Shown here: piece by piece, positions 8,016-16,282 of the stretch
How the letters are laid out: every line of letters starts with the position of its first letter
Position numbering within the stretch: position 1 is the stretch's first letter
Program-made: the position numbers and the translations under genes
The notes under the pieces: generated by a model
The model's input: only the letters and a program-made list of their open reading frames with translations
Databases searched by the model: none
What the model was told of the DNA's origin: nothing
Origin: Flavisolibacter tropicus
GTDB lineage: Bacteria; Bacteroidota; Bacteroidia; Chitinophagales; Chitinophagaceae
Assembly: GCF_001644645.1 (NCBI RefSeq)
Contig: NZ_CP011390.1
Location: 2,662,001-2,726,000 of the forward strand
Direction: 5' to 3'
DNA length: 64,000 nucleotides

Positions 8016-9443
8016 CTAAGTCGCACGCTTTTCTCTAAGCGCTTTGAACTTACGCCAGAGACGAAAATAAAACTCTTTATTAAACAACTGTGAATCGTGT
8101 AATGCTTTATAGGTTATAAAGAAACCAATAGGAAGCAAAACAAAAGTGGAGAGCCACATGCCCCAGAAAGGTAACCATTCACCTTCCTTAGCGAACTTCT
8201 CTCCCGTATTTCCAATAAAATAGAAGAGCATGAAGAAAATAATAGAGAAGATCATGGAGTTACCCAGTCCGCCTCTACGTATAATGGAACCCAACGGTGC
8301 ACCAATAAGAAACAGCACCAGGCAGGCCATTGAAAGTGAAATTTTACGGTGCCATTCCATTTGGTGGCGGCGTAATTCTTTGGCTTGCTGTTCATAGTTG
8401 ACCAACAAACTTTCATTTGTACTGTATAAGGCACTGGCCTTACTTGCAGCACGCTCCACCAACATTGATTTTATAGAATCAGGAATTAGCGCATCAAACT
8501 TTTTAGCCTTTACAGGTGCAGCTGTGGTTTTATTCCAGTTACTATCCAGGTAAGAGACAAACGAAACGTTAGATAATACTTCCGTTTTTATTTGCTGCCC
8601 TATCTTGGCTTGCTTCTTTTCCATTTCACCAATAGCCTTTTCTAACTGCCGCATGCTCAACATACGCCAGTTGCTTTTATTCACACTATCTGATGAACGC
8701 TGGAAATTAAAAGCACTCAGGTCAAATTGCTTGGTATACTCCTTAAATCCGAGACGAATGAATTCTGTATTAGGAGTTCCTGCCTGCCCTCGCTCCTGAT
8801 AGCGCCAACCGTTGCGCAGCTTGAACTCCAAAAACCGCTTATTTATACCCGCAGAGCGCATGATACCATCAGAGGCCACAATAAAATTATCCTGCAGTCC
8901 GCTGGTTTGCTCATAAATGATAACATTACGTACTACGCTATCATTTTCCTTTTTACCAATCTTTATAGCAAAGCCATTTAATTTATCGTAAAACACACCT
9001 TCCTTCAAATCAAAGGCTGGTTTGGCATATACGATATCATACAATAGCGTACGCGATTTAAGCATGGCTACAGGTATAATATAGTTTCCAAACAGAAAGG
9101 CAATGCCACAAATGCCCAGCACCACTATAAACAAGGGCCGCATAAACCGAATAAGAGATATACCGGCTGCCTTTACAGCTACCAACTCATAGGTTTCGCC
9201 AAGGTTGCCAAAGGTCATAATAGAAGAAAGGAGAACAGCTAATGGCAACGCCAGAGGGACCAATACAGCACTTTGGTACCAGATAAATTCTAATATGATA
9301 CCGGCACTTAAACCCTTACCTACGAAGTCGTCGATCCACAACCAAAAGAACTGCATCACCAGTACCATTAGTGTAATAAAAAAGATAGCCAAGAATGGCC
9401 CAATAAATGCTTTTAGAATCAGCTTATCTAACTTCTTAAACAC
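8016..9443 (-). CDS. LptF/LptG-family permease (YjgP/YjgQ)
   Basis: Inner-membrane component of the lipopolysaccharide export machine (LptB2FG), 475 residues. The start MFKKLDKLILKAFIGPFLAI and the first membrane segments (about 15-110) are typical, followed by a periplasmic domain and three C-terminal membrane segments (about 370-450) containing GAPLGSIIRRGGLG. It starts with GTG. LptF and LptG cannot be told apart here. It is the first gene of the minus-strand group that continues with SOD and CDF. Confidence 0.9.
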   Translation of the reverse strand: MFKKLDKLILKAFIGPFLAIFFITLMVLVMQFFWLWIDDFVGKGLSAGIILEFIWYQSAVLVPLALPLAVLLSSIMTFGNLGETYELVAVKAAGISLIRFMRPLFIVVLGICGIAFLFGNYIIPVAMLKSRTLLYDIVYAKPAFDLKEGVFYDKLNGFAIKIGKKENDSVVRNVIIYEQTSGLQDNFIVASDGIMRSAGINKRFLEFKLRNGWRYQERGQAGTPNTEFIRLGFKEYTKQFDLSAFNFQRSSDSVNKSNWRMLSMRQLEKAIGEMEKKQAKIGQQIKTEVLSNVSFVSYLDSNWNKTTAAPVKAKKFDALIPDSIKSMLVERAASKASALYSTNESLLVNYEQQAKELRRHQMEWHRKISLSMACLVLFLIGAPLGSIIRRGGLGNSMIFSIIFFMLFYFIGNTGEKFAKEGEWLPFWGMWLSTFVLLPIGFFITYKALHDSQLFNKEFYFRLWRKFKALREKRAT

Positions 9444-9476
9444 GGGCTACAATTCGTTGATTTAGTATTTTTAGTT

Positions 9477-10088
9477 ATGGACGAGGCAAAAATACAGTTT
9501 TCGGTTGCGGAGATGGAATTAATGAATAACGCGGAGGTTATTTTAACAAAGAACCGGGCACTGCAAAAGATCAGATTGCTACTGGAAGGCGTGCAGCAAG
9601 AAATGGAACACCGTGTTTATCAGGATTCCATTTATAGCAGCAGCCAACTCTTTCAAGTGCCGGCCAAGATTTCAAAAGGAGAAAACTACCAAGGGCTGCC
9701 TTACCAGGTTTTAGATTATCCCCGCTATTTCGATAGCGTCAACATCTTTGCCATTCGCACCTTATTCTGGTGGGGCAACACCTTTAGCAGCACGCTGCAC
9801 TTGTCTGGAGACCAGAAAGTGGCCTTCTTACCGGCTATAGAACAAGGCTATGCGCTTTTAAAGGAGCAGCAATATTCAATCGGGTTAAACGAAGACCCCT
9901 GGCAACACCATTTTGAAGAAGATAATTACAAGCCGATAGCCCAATTGGATGAAGACAGCTTCATCCATTATTGCCGTCAGTACGACCACTTAAAGATTGC
10001 CAAACAATGGCCCCTTTGGGACGCTCATTTTGTAAATGAAGATCTGGTGGAAAGCTGGCGCTTGTTTTTGAAACTATGTTTTCCTTAG
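9477..10088 (+). CDS. Conserved hypothetical protein
   Basis: A 203-residue soluble protein without signal peptide or membrane segment, rich in aromatic residues (FAIRTLFWWGNTFSSTLHLSG near residue 95). I do not recognise a functional domain. It is divergent from the LptF/G-type gene (34-bp gap) and its stop overlaps the convergent START-domain gene by 4 bp. The length and composition look like a real gene. Confidence 0.7.
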   Translation: MDEAKIQFSVAEMELMNNAEVILTKNRALQKIRLLLEGVQQEMEHRVYQDSIYSSSQLFQVPAKISKGENYQGLPYQVLDYPRYFDSVNIFAIRTLFWWGNTFSSTLHLSGDQKVAFLPAIEQGYALLKEQQYSIGLNEDPWQHHFEEDNYKPIAQLDEDSFIHYCRQYDHLKIAKQWPLWDAHFVNEDLVESWRLFLKLCFP

Positions 10089-10465
10089 TTTCCTAAACGG
10101 TGGAACAAATCTTTTACCTGATGGTCCCAAAGCATGCTTTGATCCTTGATATCTCTTTTTTCGGCAAAGTCCTTAATAACCAGGATGGTTTGATTGGTTA
10201 CCTCAGACTTCTCAATAGCGAATTCAAAGAATTCTTCTACAGGAGCATGTGACCAATGAAAACGAATAAAATGCTCTTCTTCGTGTGCTACTACTTCAGC
10301 TGTGTCTTCAGAACCATTCCAGGAAAAGCTGAACACGCCATCATGATCATCTACTTTATCAGCAAACCATTCTTGCAAACCAGAAGATGTGGCAAGAAAT
10401 TCATAAAGGATCGTAGGGGAACACCTAACAGGATATTCTAAAGAAAATAATTGTTTTTTGCTCAT
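10085..10465 (-). CDS. START-like / SRPBCC domain protein
   Basis: A 126-residue protein resembling Bacteroidota START-like (SRPBCC, AHSA1-type) proteins: FSLEYPVRCSPTILYEFLAT at the start, GLQEWFADKV in the middle and a long C-terminal helix. Such folds hold a hydrophobic ligand pocket; the ligand is unknown. It overlaps the convergent gene at 9477 by 4 bp at the 3' ends. Confidence 0.75.
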   Translation of the reverse strand: MSKKQLFSLEYPVRCSPTILYEFLATSSGLQEWFADKVDDHDGVFSFSWNGSEDTAEVVAHEEEHFIRFHWSHAPVEEFFEFAIEKSEVTNQTILVIKDFAEKRDIKDQSMLWDHQVKDLFHRLGN

Positions 10466-10759
10466 CTGAAAAATTTAATTCGTGTCAGCGGGGTGCAATT
10501 ATAGAAAAATAATTCATCTGTCAAAATATTTTTCCGTTCCTGACGATTTTTTGCCCTTTTCGGCTATTAAAAAAGAGCACTCAACATTTTTATTTGGGTG
10601 ATATAAGTTGTTTTGGTAATTTGGAAGAAGTATCAATTGTTAAAATTGCTACAAAGTGCACACGGCGTTGTGATGGGATATTTAGGATTTGAAACCCAAA
10701 ACTAACTAGAAGCAAGACATCTAAACCGAATATAACCATCTAAAACTCTTCTCATGAGT

Positions 10760-11626
10760 ATGCGTCAACTAAAGATCACGAAGTCCATTACGAATCGTGA
10801 GTCTCAAAGCTTGGAGAAGTACTTACAGGAAATTGGACGGGTTGAGTTGATTACCCCCGAAGAGGAAGTCCGTTTGGCTTCGCTTATCAAACAGGGTGAT
10901 CAAAAAGCGTTGGAACGCTTAACAAAAGCAAACCTGCGCTTTGTAGTGTCCGTAGCCAAACAGTACCAAAACCAGGGTTTGTCGCTCCCTGATTTGATCA
11001 ATGAGGGAAACCTGGGCCTAATTAAAGCCGCCCAACGTTTCGATGAAACCAAGGGTTTCAAGTTCATTTCTTATGCTGTATGGTGGATTCGACAGTCCAT
11101 TTTACAGGCGCTGGCCGAGCAAGCCCGTATTGTGCGTTTACCGCTCAACAAGGTGGGGCTGACCAGCCGAATTCAAAAAGCATTTCAGCAACTGGAGCAA
11201 GAGTTTGAACGCGAACCCTCTGCCGAAGAACTAGCTGACATGCTGAACATGGAGCTGGAAGAAGTAGCTTCTTCGCTCAACATCAATGCCCGCCATGTAA
11301 GTATGGACACCCCCCTTTCAGAAGGAGAAGACGGCACCCTGTTGGACATTCTGGAAAACCCCAACGCCAGCATGGCTGACGCCGACATGGACCACAAACA
11401 GTCCCTGAAAGTAGAAATCGACCGCTCTCTGAAAACACTTACCGAACGCCAGAAAGAAGTGGTTTGTTACTTCTTTGGTATTGGCGTAGATCATCCATTA
11501 AGCCTAGAAGATATTGGTGAAAAGTTCAATCTAACCCGCGAAAGAGTACGCCAAATAAAGGACAAAGCCATTACCAAACTTCGCACCACTCAAAAAACCA
11601 ACTTGTTAAGAGGCTATTTAGGTTAA
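10760..11626 (+). CDS. rpoD: Primary sigma factor RpoD (Bacteroidota type)
   Basis: Housekeeping sigma-70 factor that directs RNA polymerase to TTG/TAnnTTTG promoters. The 288-residue form starting [15 protein letters not shown] is the family's usual beginning, so the ATG at 10760 is preferred over the one at 10754. Regions 1.2 ([12 protein letters not shown]), 2 ([31 protein letters not shown]), 3 and 4 ([23 protein letters not shown]) are complete; region 1.1 is absent, as is normal in this phylum. A hairpin terminator follows at 11667-11690. Confidence 0.95.
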   Translation: MRQLKITKSITNRESQSLEKYLQEIGRVELITPEEEVRLASLIKQGDQKALERLTKANLRFVVSVAKQYQNQGLSLPDLINEGNLGLIKAAQRFDETKGFKFISYAVWWIRQSILQALAEQARIVRLPLNKVGLTSRIQKAFQQLEQEFEREPSAEELADMLNMELEEVASSLNINARHVSMDTPLSEGEDGTLLDILENPNASMADADMDHKQSLKVEIDRSLKTLTERQKEVVCYFFGIGVDHPLSLEDIGEKFNLTRERVRQIKDKAITKLRTTQKTNLLRGYLG

Positions 11627-11647
11627 GGACCTAAGCCTTATGTGTCT

Positions 11648-11655
11648 TATCTTTG
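11648..11655 (+). promoter_or_regulatory. TAnnTTTG -7 box after rpoD
   Basis: TATCTTTG matches the Bacteroidota -7 consensus. It lies between the rpoD stop and the rpoD terminator, upstream of the GxxExxY gene and ffh, and may be the original ffh promoter. No clear -33 TTG is seen at the right distance. Confidence 0.35.
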
Positions 11656-11666
11656 CCAACTAATTA

Positions 11667-11694
11667 AAGTGAACATGTTTATGTTCACTTTTTC
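11667..11694 (+). terminator. Rho-independent terminator of rpoD
   Basis: Perfect 10-bp stem AAGTGAACAT/ATGTTCACTT with a GTTT loop, followed by TTT. Confidence 0.8.
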
Positions 11695-11698
11695 TTTG

Positions 11699-11735
11699 TC
11701 GCAGATTTCAGGATTTTAACGGATTTCGCGGATGG
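11699..11735 (+). repeat. Left inverted repeat around the GxxExxY gene
   Basis: TCGCAGATTTCAGGATTTTA.. continuing to GGATTTCGCGGAT. It pairs, inverted and imperfectly, with 12116-12153, and contains the start codon of the GxxExxY gene. Confidence 0.65.
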
Positions 11736-12145
11736 CCTCCAATAGTCAATTACCATATGAAACTATCACCCATGAAATCATAGGGTGTTCTATGAAAGTT
11801 CACTCTTTTTATGGATTGGGCTTTCCAGAGGTTATTTATAAGCGAAGTTTGCTAATAGAATTAGAAAATAGGAATCTGCGCTATCGATCTGAAATGGAAA
11901 AAGACATTTACTATAGCGGAAAGTTTGTCGGAAGAAGGAGACTGGATCTAATAGTAAATGAAAAAATATTAGTGGAAATAAAAGCCATAAAAGAATTAGA
12001 AAACAGTCATTATAAACAAGTTTTAAATTACTTAAACGTATTTGATTTAGAAGTAGGATTACTAATCAATTTTGGGGCAGAAAGCTTGCAATTTAAGCGC
12101 TTGATACGCTCCAAGCAATCTGCGAAATCCTCTCTAAATCCTTAA
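11732..12145 (+). CDS. GxxExxY-family protein
   Basis: A 137-residue protein with the family motif GLGFPEVIY at residues 29-37. The following strand motif RRLDLIV..KILVEIKA (residues 69-85) looks like a PD-(D/E)xK nuclease fold, to which this family is assigned. The in vivo role is unknown. Both ends of the reading frame lie inside an inverted-repeat pair (11699-11735 and 12116-12153), so the last residues SAKSSLNP are encoded by repeat DNA. It sits between rpoD and ffh and looks like an inserted unit. Whether it is mobile is an inference. Confidence 0.85.
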   Translation: MASNSQLPYETITHEIIGCSMKVHSFYGLGFPEVIYKRSLLIELENRNLRYRSEMEKDIYYSGKFVGRRRLDLIVNEKILVEIKAIKELENSHYKQVLNYLNVFDLEVGLLINFGAESLQFKRLIRSKQSAKSSLNP

Positions 12146-12153
12146 ATCTGCGA
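12116..12153 (-). repeat. Right inverted repeat around the GxxExxY gene
   Basis: The reverse complement reads ATCGCAGATTTAAGGATTT..GGATTTCGCAGATTG and matches the left repeat at 11699-11735 over most positions. It overlaps the stop codon. Confidence 0.65.
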
Positions 12154-12156
12154 TAT

Positions 12157-13482
12157 ATGTTTGAATCATTGCAAGACCGGCTGGAAGGTGCCTTTAAAAA
12201 CCTAAAAGGTGAAGCTAAGATTACGGAGCTGAACATAGCTTCTACCGTGAAAGAGATTCGCCGTGCATTAGTAGATGCAGACGTAAACTATAAAATAGCT
12301 AAAGAGTTTACCGATACCGTTAAGGATAAAGCCGAGGGTGAAAAAGTTATCAATGCCATCAGCCCTAGCCAGTTAATGGTAAAGATCGTAAAAGACGAGT
12401 TAGTGTCTTTGATGGGTGGAGAGGCAGCCCCCTTCAATGCAAAAGGCAACCCTGCTGTCATTTTAATTGCCGGTCTACAAGGTAGTGGTAAAACCACCTT
12501 TAGCGGTAAGCTTGCCAGCTACCTGAAAAAACAAAAGATGTCGCCTGTACTGGTTGCTGCCGACGTTTATCGTCCGGCTGCGATGGAGCAGTTGCGTGTA
12601 TTGGGTGAGCAGATAGGCGTAGACGTGCACCTGGAGCTGGAAAACAAGAACCCTGTAGAGATTGCCCAAAATGCAATTCGCGACGCCCGGAGCAAGAACA
12701 AGAATGTGGTGATCATTGATACTGCTGGTCGTTTGGCCATTGACGAGGCCATGATGACCGAGGTAGCTAATATTAAAAACGCAGTAAACCCACAAGAGAT
12801 CCTGTTTGTAGTAGATAGCATGACCGGCCAGGATGCTGTAAATACAGCCAAGGCCTTTAACGATCGCCTAGACTATACAGGTGTTGTATTAACTAAACTA
12901 GATGGTGATACCCGAGGTGGTGCGGCACTATCTATCAAGTATACAGTCAACAAGCCTATCAAATTCATCAGTAGTGGTGAAAAGATGGATACCCTGGATG
13001 TGTTCTACCCTGAGCGTATGGCACAGCGTATCCTGGGCATGGGTGATATTACTACCCTGGTAGAAAAAGCCCAGGCACAGTTCGATGAAGAACAAGCGAA
13101 AAAACTGGAAAAGAAAATTCGTAAGAACCAGTTTGACTTTGCTGACTTCAAACAACAGCTGGAGCAAATCAAGCGCATGGGTAATTTAAAAGACCTGATG
13201 GCCATGATCCCTGGCGTTGGTAAAGCTATTAAGGACATTGATATCAGTGATGATGCTTTCAAAGGAATTGAGGCAATGATCAACTCAATGACCCCCCATG
13301 AAAGAGCAAACCCTGATGTAATTGATGGCAACCGCCGCAAGCGTATTGCCAAAGGCAGTGGTAAAGACATTGCTGAAGTAAATGCCTTTATGAAGCAGTT
13401 TGAGCAAATGCGCGAAATGATGAAGATGATGAACAAAATGCCTATGGGTCGTATGATGCCGGGCATGATGGGAAAGCGTTAA
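12157..13482 (+). CDS. ffh: Signal recognition particle protein Ffh
   Basis: SRP54 GTPase that binds signal sequences on ribosomes and hands them to FtsY at the membrane. The 441-residue protein has the N domain, the G domain (GLQGSGKTTFSGKLA near 108, DTAGRLAIDEAM, TKLDGDTRGGA) and a methionine-rich M domain from about 330 that ends MREMMKMMNKMPMGRMMPGM. The ATG at 12157 lies directly after the GxxExxY repeat. A strong terminator follows. Confidence 0.97.
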   Translation: MFESLQDRLEGAFKNLKGEAKITELNIASTVKEIRRALVDADVNYKIAKEFTDTVKDKAEGEKVINAISPSQLMVKIVKDELVSLMGGEAAPFNAKGNPAVILIAGLQGSGKTTFSGKLASYLKKQKMSPVLVAADVYRPAAMEQLRVLGEQIGVDVHLELENKNPVEIAQNAIRDARSKNKNVVIIDTAGRLAIDEAMMTEVANIKNAVNPQEILFVVDSMTGQDAVNTAKAFNDRLDYTGVVLTKLDGDTRGGAALSIKYTVNKPIKFISSGEKMDTLDVFYPERMAQRILGMGDITTLVEKAQAQFDEEQAKKLEKKIRKNQFDFADFKQQLEQIKRMGNLKDLMAMIPGVGKAIKDIDISDDAFKGIEAMINSMTPHERANPDVIDGNRRKRIAKGSGKDIAEVNAFMKQFEQMREMMKMMNKMPMGRMMPGMMGKR

Positions 13483-13501
13483 TAAAAGACATGATTTAAA
13501 A

Positions 13502-13539
13502 CAAGAAGGCCCTGTTCAACTACAGGGCCTTCTTGTTTT
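13502..13539. terminator. Rho-independent terminator of ffh
   Basis: 14-bp stem CAAGAAGGCCCTGT/ACAGGGCCTTCTTG followed by a T-run. Confidence 0.9.
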
Positions 13540-13638
13540 CTGTAGAAAAACCCTTACAATCTACAGACTTTCAACATTTTAAAGAGGGATTAACAAAAAA
13601 AAGAAAAGCGATTTATTAGGATTTTAAATTTCGATTGC

Positions 13639-13646
13639 TACCTTTG
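13639..13646 (+). promoter_or_regulatory. TAnnTTTG -7 box upstream of rpsP
   Basis: TACCTTTG, 48 nt before the rpsP ATG and after the ffh terminator. The -33 element is not clear. Confidence 0.45.
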
Positions 13647-13694
13647 AAGCCTTAGTAAATTTTATTTTTTCACGCATTTAAATGTCTATTTAAG

Positions 13695-14147
13695 ATGCCA
13701 GTTAAAATCCGACTGCAAAGACACGGGTCTAAGAAGAGACCATTCTACTTCATTGTTGTTGCTGATGCACGCAGCCCACGCGATGGTAAATTCATTCAAA
13801 AGTTAGGTACTTACAATCCTCAAACACAGCCTGCTACGGTTCAATTGGATCGCCAGCGCTCACTAGAGTGGTTGAACAAAGGTGCCCAGCCTACGGACAC
13901 TGTTCGTAAGATTTTATCGTACAAAGGCGTATTGTATCTGAAGCACTTGCTTCGCGGAGTTTCACTGGGCTTATTTGATGATGCGGCTGCCATGGAAAAA
14001 TTCCAGAAATGGCATAGCGATCATGAAGCTCAGATCAGAAAGAAGCAAGAAGAATCTATGAGGCAAAGAAGAGCCCAAAGAAACCCACCTTACCAACGTC
14101 GTGATAGACGTCCGGCTCAAAGTGAAGGTTCAGGTTCTGAAGGTTAA
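13695..14147 (+). CDS. rpsP: 30S ribosomal protein S16
   Basis: Small-subunit ribosomal protein. The core [38 protein letters not shown] is unmistakable. At 150 residues it is much longer than the about 82-residue E. coli protein: residues about 85-150 form a helical then highly basic, disordered tail ([20 protein letters not shown]), a known feature of Bacteroidota S16. Monocistronic by its flanking promoter box and terminator. Confidence 0.96.
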   Translation: MPVKIRLQRHGSKKRPFYFIVVADARSPRDGKFIQKLGTYNPQTQPATVQLDRQRSLEWLNKGAQPTDTVRKILSYKGVLYLKHLLRGVSLGLFDDAAAMEKFQKWHSDHEAQIRKKQEESMRQRRAQRNPPYQRRDRRPAQSEGSGSEG

Positions 14148-14163
14148 TTCACCCAAAAACTGG

Positions 14164-14200
14164 AAAAAGTTAAGGCGGTCCATAAGGGTCGCCTTTTTTT
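14164..14200 (+). terminator. Rho-independent terminator of rpsP
   Basis: GGCGGTCC..GGGTCGCC hairpin (AAGGCGGTCCATAAGGGTCGCC) followed by a run of seven T's. Confidence 0.7.
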
Positions 14201-14206
14201 GACTGA

Positions 14207-14396
14207 GGCCACCTGTCCCGCGAAGGGGGGACTTAGATATTTTCTCTCCTCTTTATAGAACCAATCATTTATACCTAAGAGTATAAGCAAGAAGGCCTCC
14301 CAATGGGAGGCCTTCTTGCTGTGAGTTTTCACTAAAGAAAGATTGAGTAAGAAAAGTGCATCCCACCTAAGTTCCCCCTTCGGGGGACAGGTGGCC
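14207..14396. repeat. Long inverted repeat upstream of rimM
   Basis: Two 30-bp arms (14207-14236 and 14367-14396) match in inverted orientation at 28 of 30 positions: GGCCACCTGTCCC..AAGGGGG.ACTTAG. About 130 bp lie between them, including a second hairpin at 14289-14318 (AAGAAGGCCTCCC/GGGAGGCCTTCTT). It has the shape of a small miniature element or a composite terminator. Confidence 0.65.
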
Positions 14397-14401
14397 TTCC
14401 T

Positions 14402-14409
14402 TACCTTTG
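14402..14409 (+). promoter_or_regulatory. TAnnTTTG box 8 nt from the rimM start
   Basis: TACCTTTG ends 8 nt before the rimM ATG, so a transcript from here would have almost no leader. The right arm of the inverted repeat ends 6 nt upstream and no -33 TTG is seen. Confidence 0.45.
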
Positions 14410-14417
14410 CCACCATC

Positions 14418-14936
14418 ATGACAGAATACTTTAAAATAGGAAAACTGGTAAGTGTATTTGGCTTAAAAGGCGAGCTGGTGCTTAAGCATAACTTAGGCAA
14501 AAAGACATCCCTGAAGGGATTGCAGGCCTTTTTTATTGAGGAACGTAAAAGCAGCTTTATCCCCTATTTTATTGAGGTAGCACGTATTAAAAGTGAAGAT
14601 GAACTCTACATAAAGCTAGAGGGTGTTAATATACGCGAAGCGGCCGTAAAGCTTACACAAAAAGAGGTATGGCTGCCAGAAGCCGACTTTAAAAAGTTTT
14701 CCTCCAAATCATCCCCTATAAACCTTCTTGGTTATATGATCATAGAAGATGATAAAGAGTTAGGAAAAATCCTGGAAGTGATTGAACAACCACACCAACT
14801 TCTTTGCCGCATAGACATCAACGGCAAAGAAGCCCTCATTCCCTTACACGAAGACACCATCTTGAAAATAGACAAGAAGAAACAACAGGTAATTGTAGAA
14901 TTACCTGAAGGCCTGCTTGACATTTATTTAAGCTAA
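14418..14936 (+). CDS. rimM: Ribosome maturation factor RimM
   Basis: Assists assembly of the 30S head and binds S19. The 172-residue protein begins MTEYFKIGKLVSVFGLKGELVLKH (RimM N domain) and ends with a PRC-barrel (LLGYMIIEDDKELGKILEV..ALIPLHEDTILKID). An in-frame ATG at 14343 would add 25 residues encoded by repeat DNA, so 14418 is preferred. It follows rpsP as in many bacteria, but trmD, its usual partner, is 8 kb away. Confidence 0.92.
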   Translation: MTEYFKIGKLVSVFGLKGELVLKHNLGKKTSLKGLQAFFIEERKSSFIPYFIEVARIKSEDELYIKLEGVNIREAAVKLTQKEVWLPEADFKKFSSKSSPINLLGYMIIEDDKELGKILEVIEQPHQLLCRIDINGKEALIPLHEDTILKIDKKKQQVIVELPEGLLDIYLS

Positions 14937-15578
14937 TCAGATGGCTGCTCCATACGCTTTTTTAGCCGTGGAACTCTCGGAGGTTGTCAATATAACCGGG
15001 AATCTGTCTGTAGTTACACCAACAGCTTTCAGTGTATTACGAGCTTGTATCATATGGCGCTGTTCATGCGCAACCAGGAAACGAAAGACATCTCCTAATT
15101 TCAGTTTGATCAAACTGGTTACAGTTATAGGAATTCGTTTAGCATTCAGATTTTTATCTTTTGCTCTATCTAACAGACCTAATAATATTTGCTGTTGCTG
15201 AATGAACTCATTTGTTACTTGTTCTACATTCAGACTATTAGGGAAACAATAAGCCTTCATAGCCTTCATCTTGTTCTTTATTACTCGTACATTGCTTGGC
15301 TTCATTGTCTTTGTAAAATAATTACCCCAAAAGCCACTCTCAAACCATGCATTACGTGGCGATTTATCCTCCTCTAAGGCTTTTGCTATAGCAGGTAGAT
15401 AATACCTTCCATAAGCATTCATGTGTTCCAGAATCTGCACTACACTCCACTTCTCTTTATCTATTTGATAAACCAGCTTATTCTTATCTGATGTTCTGAT
15501 ATGCTCGGCAGCCTCTAAAATATGTTGCACATCTTCTTTCAGCTCTGCAATAAGGTCTTCTGTTTTAAACTTAGCCAT
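14937..15578 (-). CDS. DinB-superfamily protein
   Basis: A 213-residue four-helix protein of the DinB/YfiT-like (DinB_2) superfamily, putative metal-dependent thiol transferases. Candidate metal histidines are in ILEHMNAYGRYYLP (about residue 50) and in HEQRHMIQA (about residue 172). The substrate is unknown. It abuts rimM tail to tail without a gap and lies downstream of a Crp-type regulator gene on the same strand, with which it probably forms an operon. Confidence 0.8.
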   Translation of the reverse strand: MAKFKTEDLIAELKEDVQHILEAAEHIRTSDKNKLVYQIDKEKWSVVQILEHMNAYGRYYLPAIAKALEEDKSPRNAWFESGFWGNYFTKTMKPSNVRVIKNKMKAMKAYCFPNSLNVEQVTNEFIQQQQILLGLLDRAKDKNLNAKRIPITVTSLIKLKLGDVFRFLVAHEQRHMIQARNTLKAVGVTTDRFPVILTTSESSTAKKAYGAAI

Positions 15579-15641
15579 AATCCAAAATTTTATTCAAGCG
15601 ATACTGTGGTTTATGCAAAATCTTTGCCTACATCTGAGCGC

Positions 15642-16220
15642 TTAGATCCGTACTGTGCTCAACAGCTTACTAAACGTTGTAGCGTCCATACCCAGGTAGG
15701 ACGCCAGATATTTATGAGGAATAAGATTTAACACCTGCGGGCTACGTGTCAACAACTTCCGAAACTTCTCTTCTGCCGACAACACCTGCAACTCAACATT
15801 ACGTTCCAGCACACCTTTAAATGCCCAGGATGTAGCTTTCAAGATCATGGTCTGAATAGCAGGGTATTGACTCATCAGCTCATCTAATTGCTGGTATGTA
15901 GTACGCAAAAAGCTACTGCCCGTTAATGTTTCCAGGAAATAAGCTGAAGGCGTTTGTGTTAAAAAAGCATCTGCCACGCCGGAAAATGAATAAGGGTAGG
16001 TAAAAACAATGGTTGCTTCTTCCTCACTAGCGGTAACGCTATATCCGCGCTGCACACCTTCCAATACAAAATAGAGATACCGTTCGGTTTCCCCTGCCGT
16101 TGTCAACAGCGTTTTTCGCTTGTATGTAATTGGCTGCCAAATGGCTTCAAAGGCAGCCCACTCCTTCTCCTTCAAAGGATGAATGGCATCTACAAATGTT
16201 TTGAGCTGTGATGTGGGCAA
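15642..16220 (-). CDS. Crp/Fnr-family transcriptional regulator
   Basis: A 192-residue regulator with a cyclic-nucleotide-binding-like beta-barrel (residues about 30-115, YLYFVLEGVQRGY) and a short C-terminal helix-turn-helix (YLASYLGMDATTFSKLLSTVR). The effector pocket is not that of classical CRP, so the ligand is unknown. The frame has no ATG near its start; TTG at 16220 is used. It is followed by the DinB-superfamily gene and is divergent from the polymerase dinB. Confidence 0.82.
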   Translation of the reverse strand: MPTSQLKTFVDAIHPLKEKEWAAFEAIWQPITYKRKTLLTTAGETERYLYFVLEGVQRGYSVTASEEEATIVFTYPYSFSGVADAFLTQTPSAYFLETLTGSSFLRTTYQQLDELMSQYPAIQTMILKATSWAFKGVLERNVELQVLSAEEKFRKLLTRSPQVLNLIPHKYLASYLGMDATTFSKLLSTVRI

Positions 16221-16247
16221 TTGTAACGAATTATTGATTAAAGTTAG

Positions 16248-16278
16248 TTGTTCACTGTTTGTCTGCCGGCTAATTTTG
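16248..16278 (+). promoter_or_regulatory. Bacteroidota promoter of dinB (polymerase IV)
   Basis: TTG at 16248-16250, a 20-nt spacer and TAATTTTG at 16271-16278 match the sigma-A consensus of this phylum. The GTG start codon lies only 4 nt after the box, so the mRNA is probably leaderless. Confidence 0.6.
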
Positions 16279-16282
16279 AAAA

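Noticed and set aside
14144..14500. 118-codon minus-strand ORF
   Set aside because: It spans the inverted repeat and the antisense of the rimM start.
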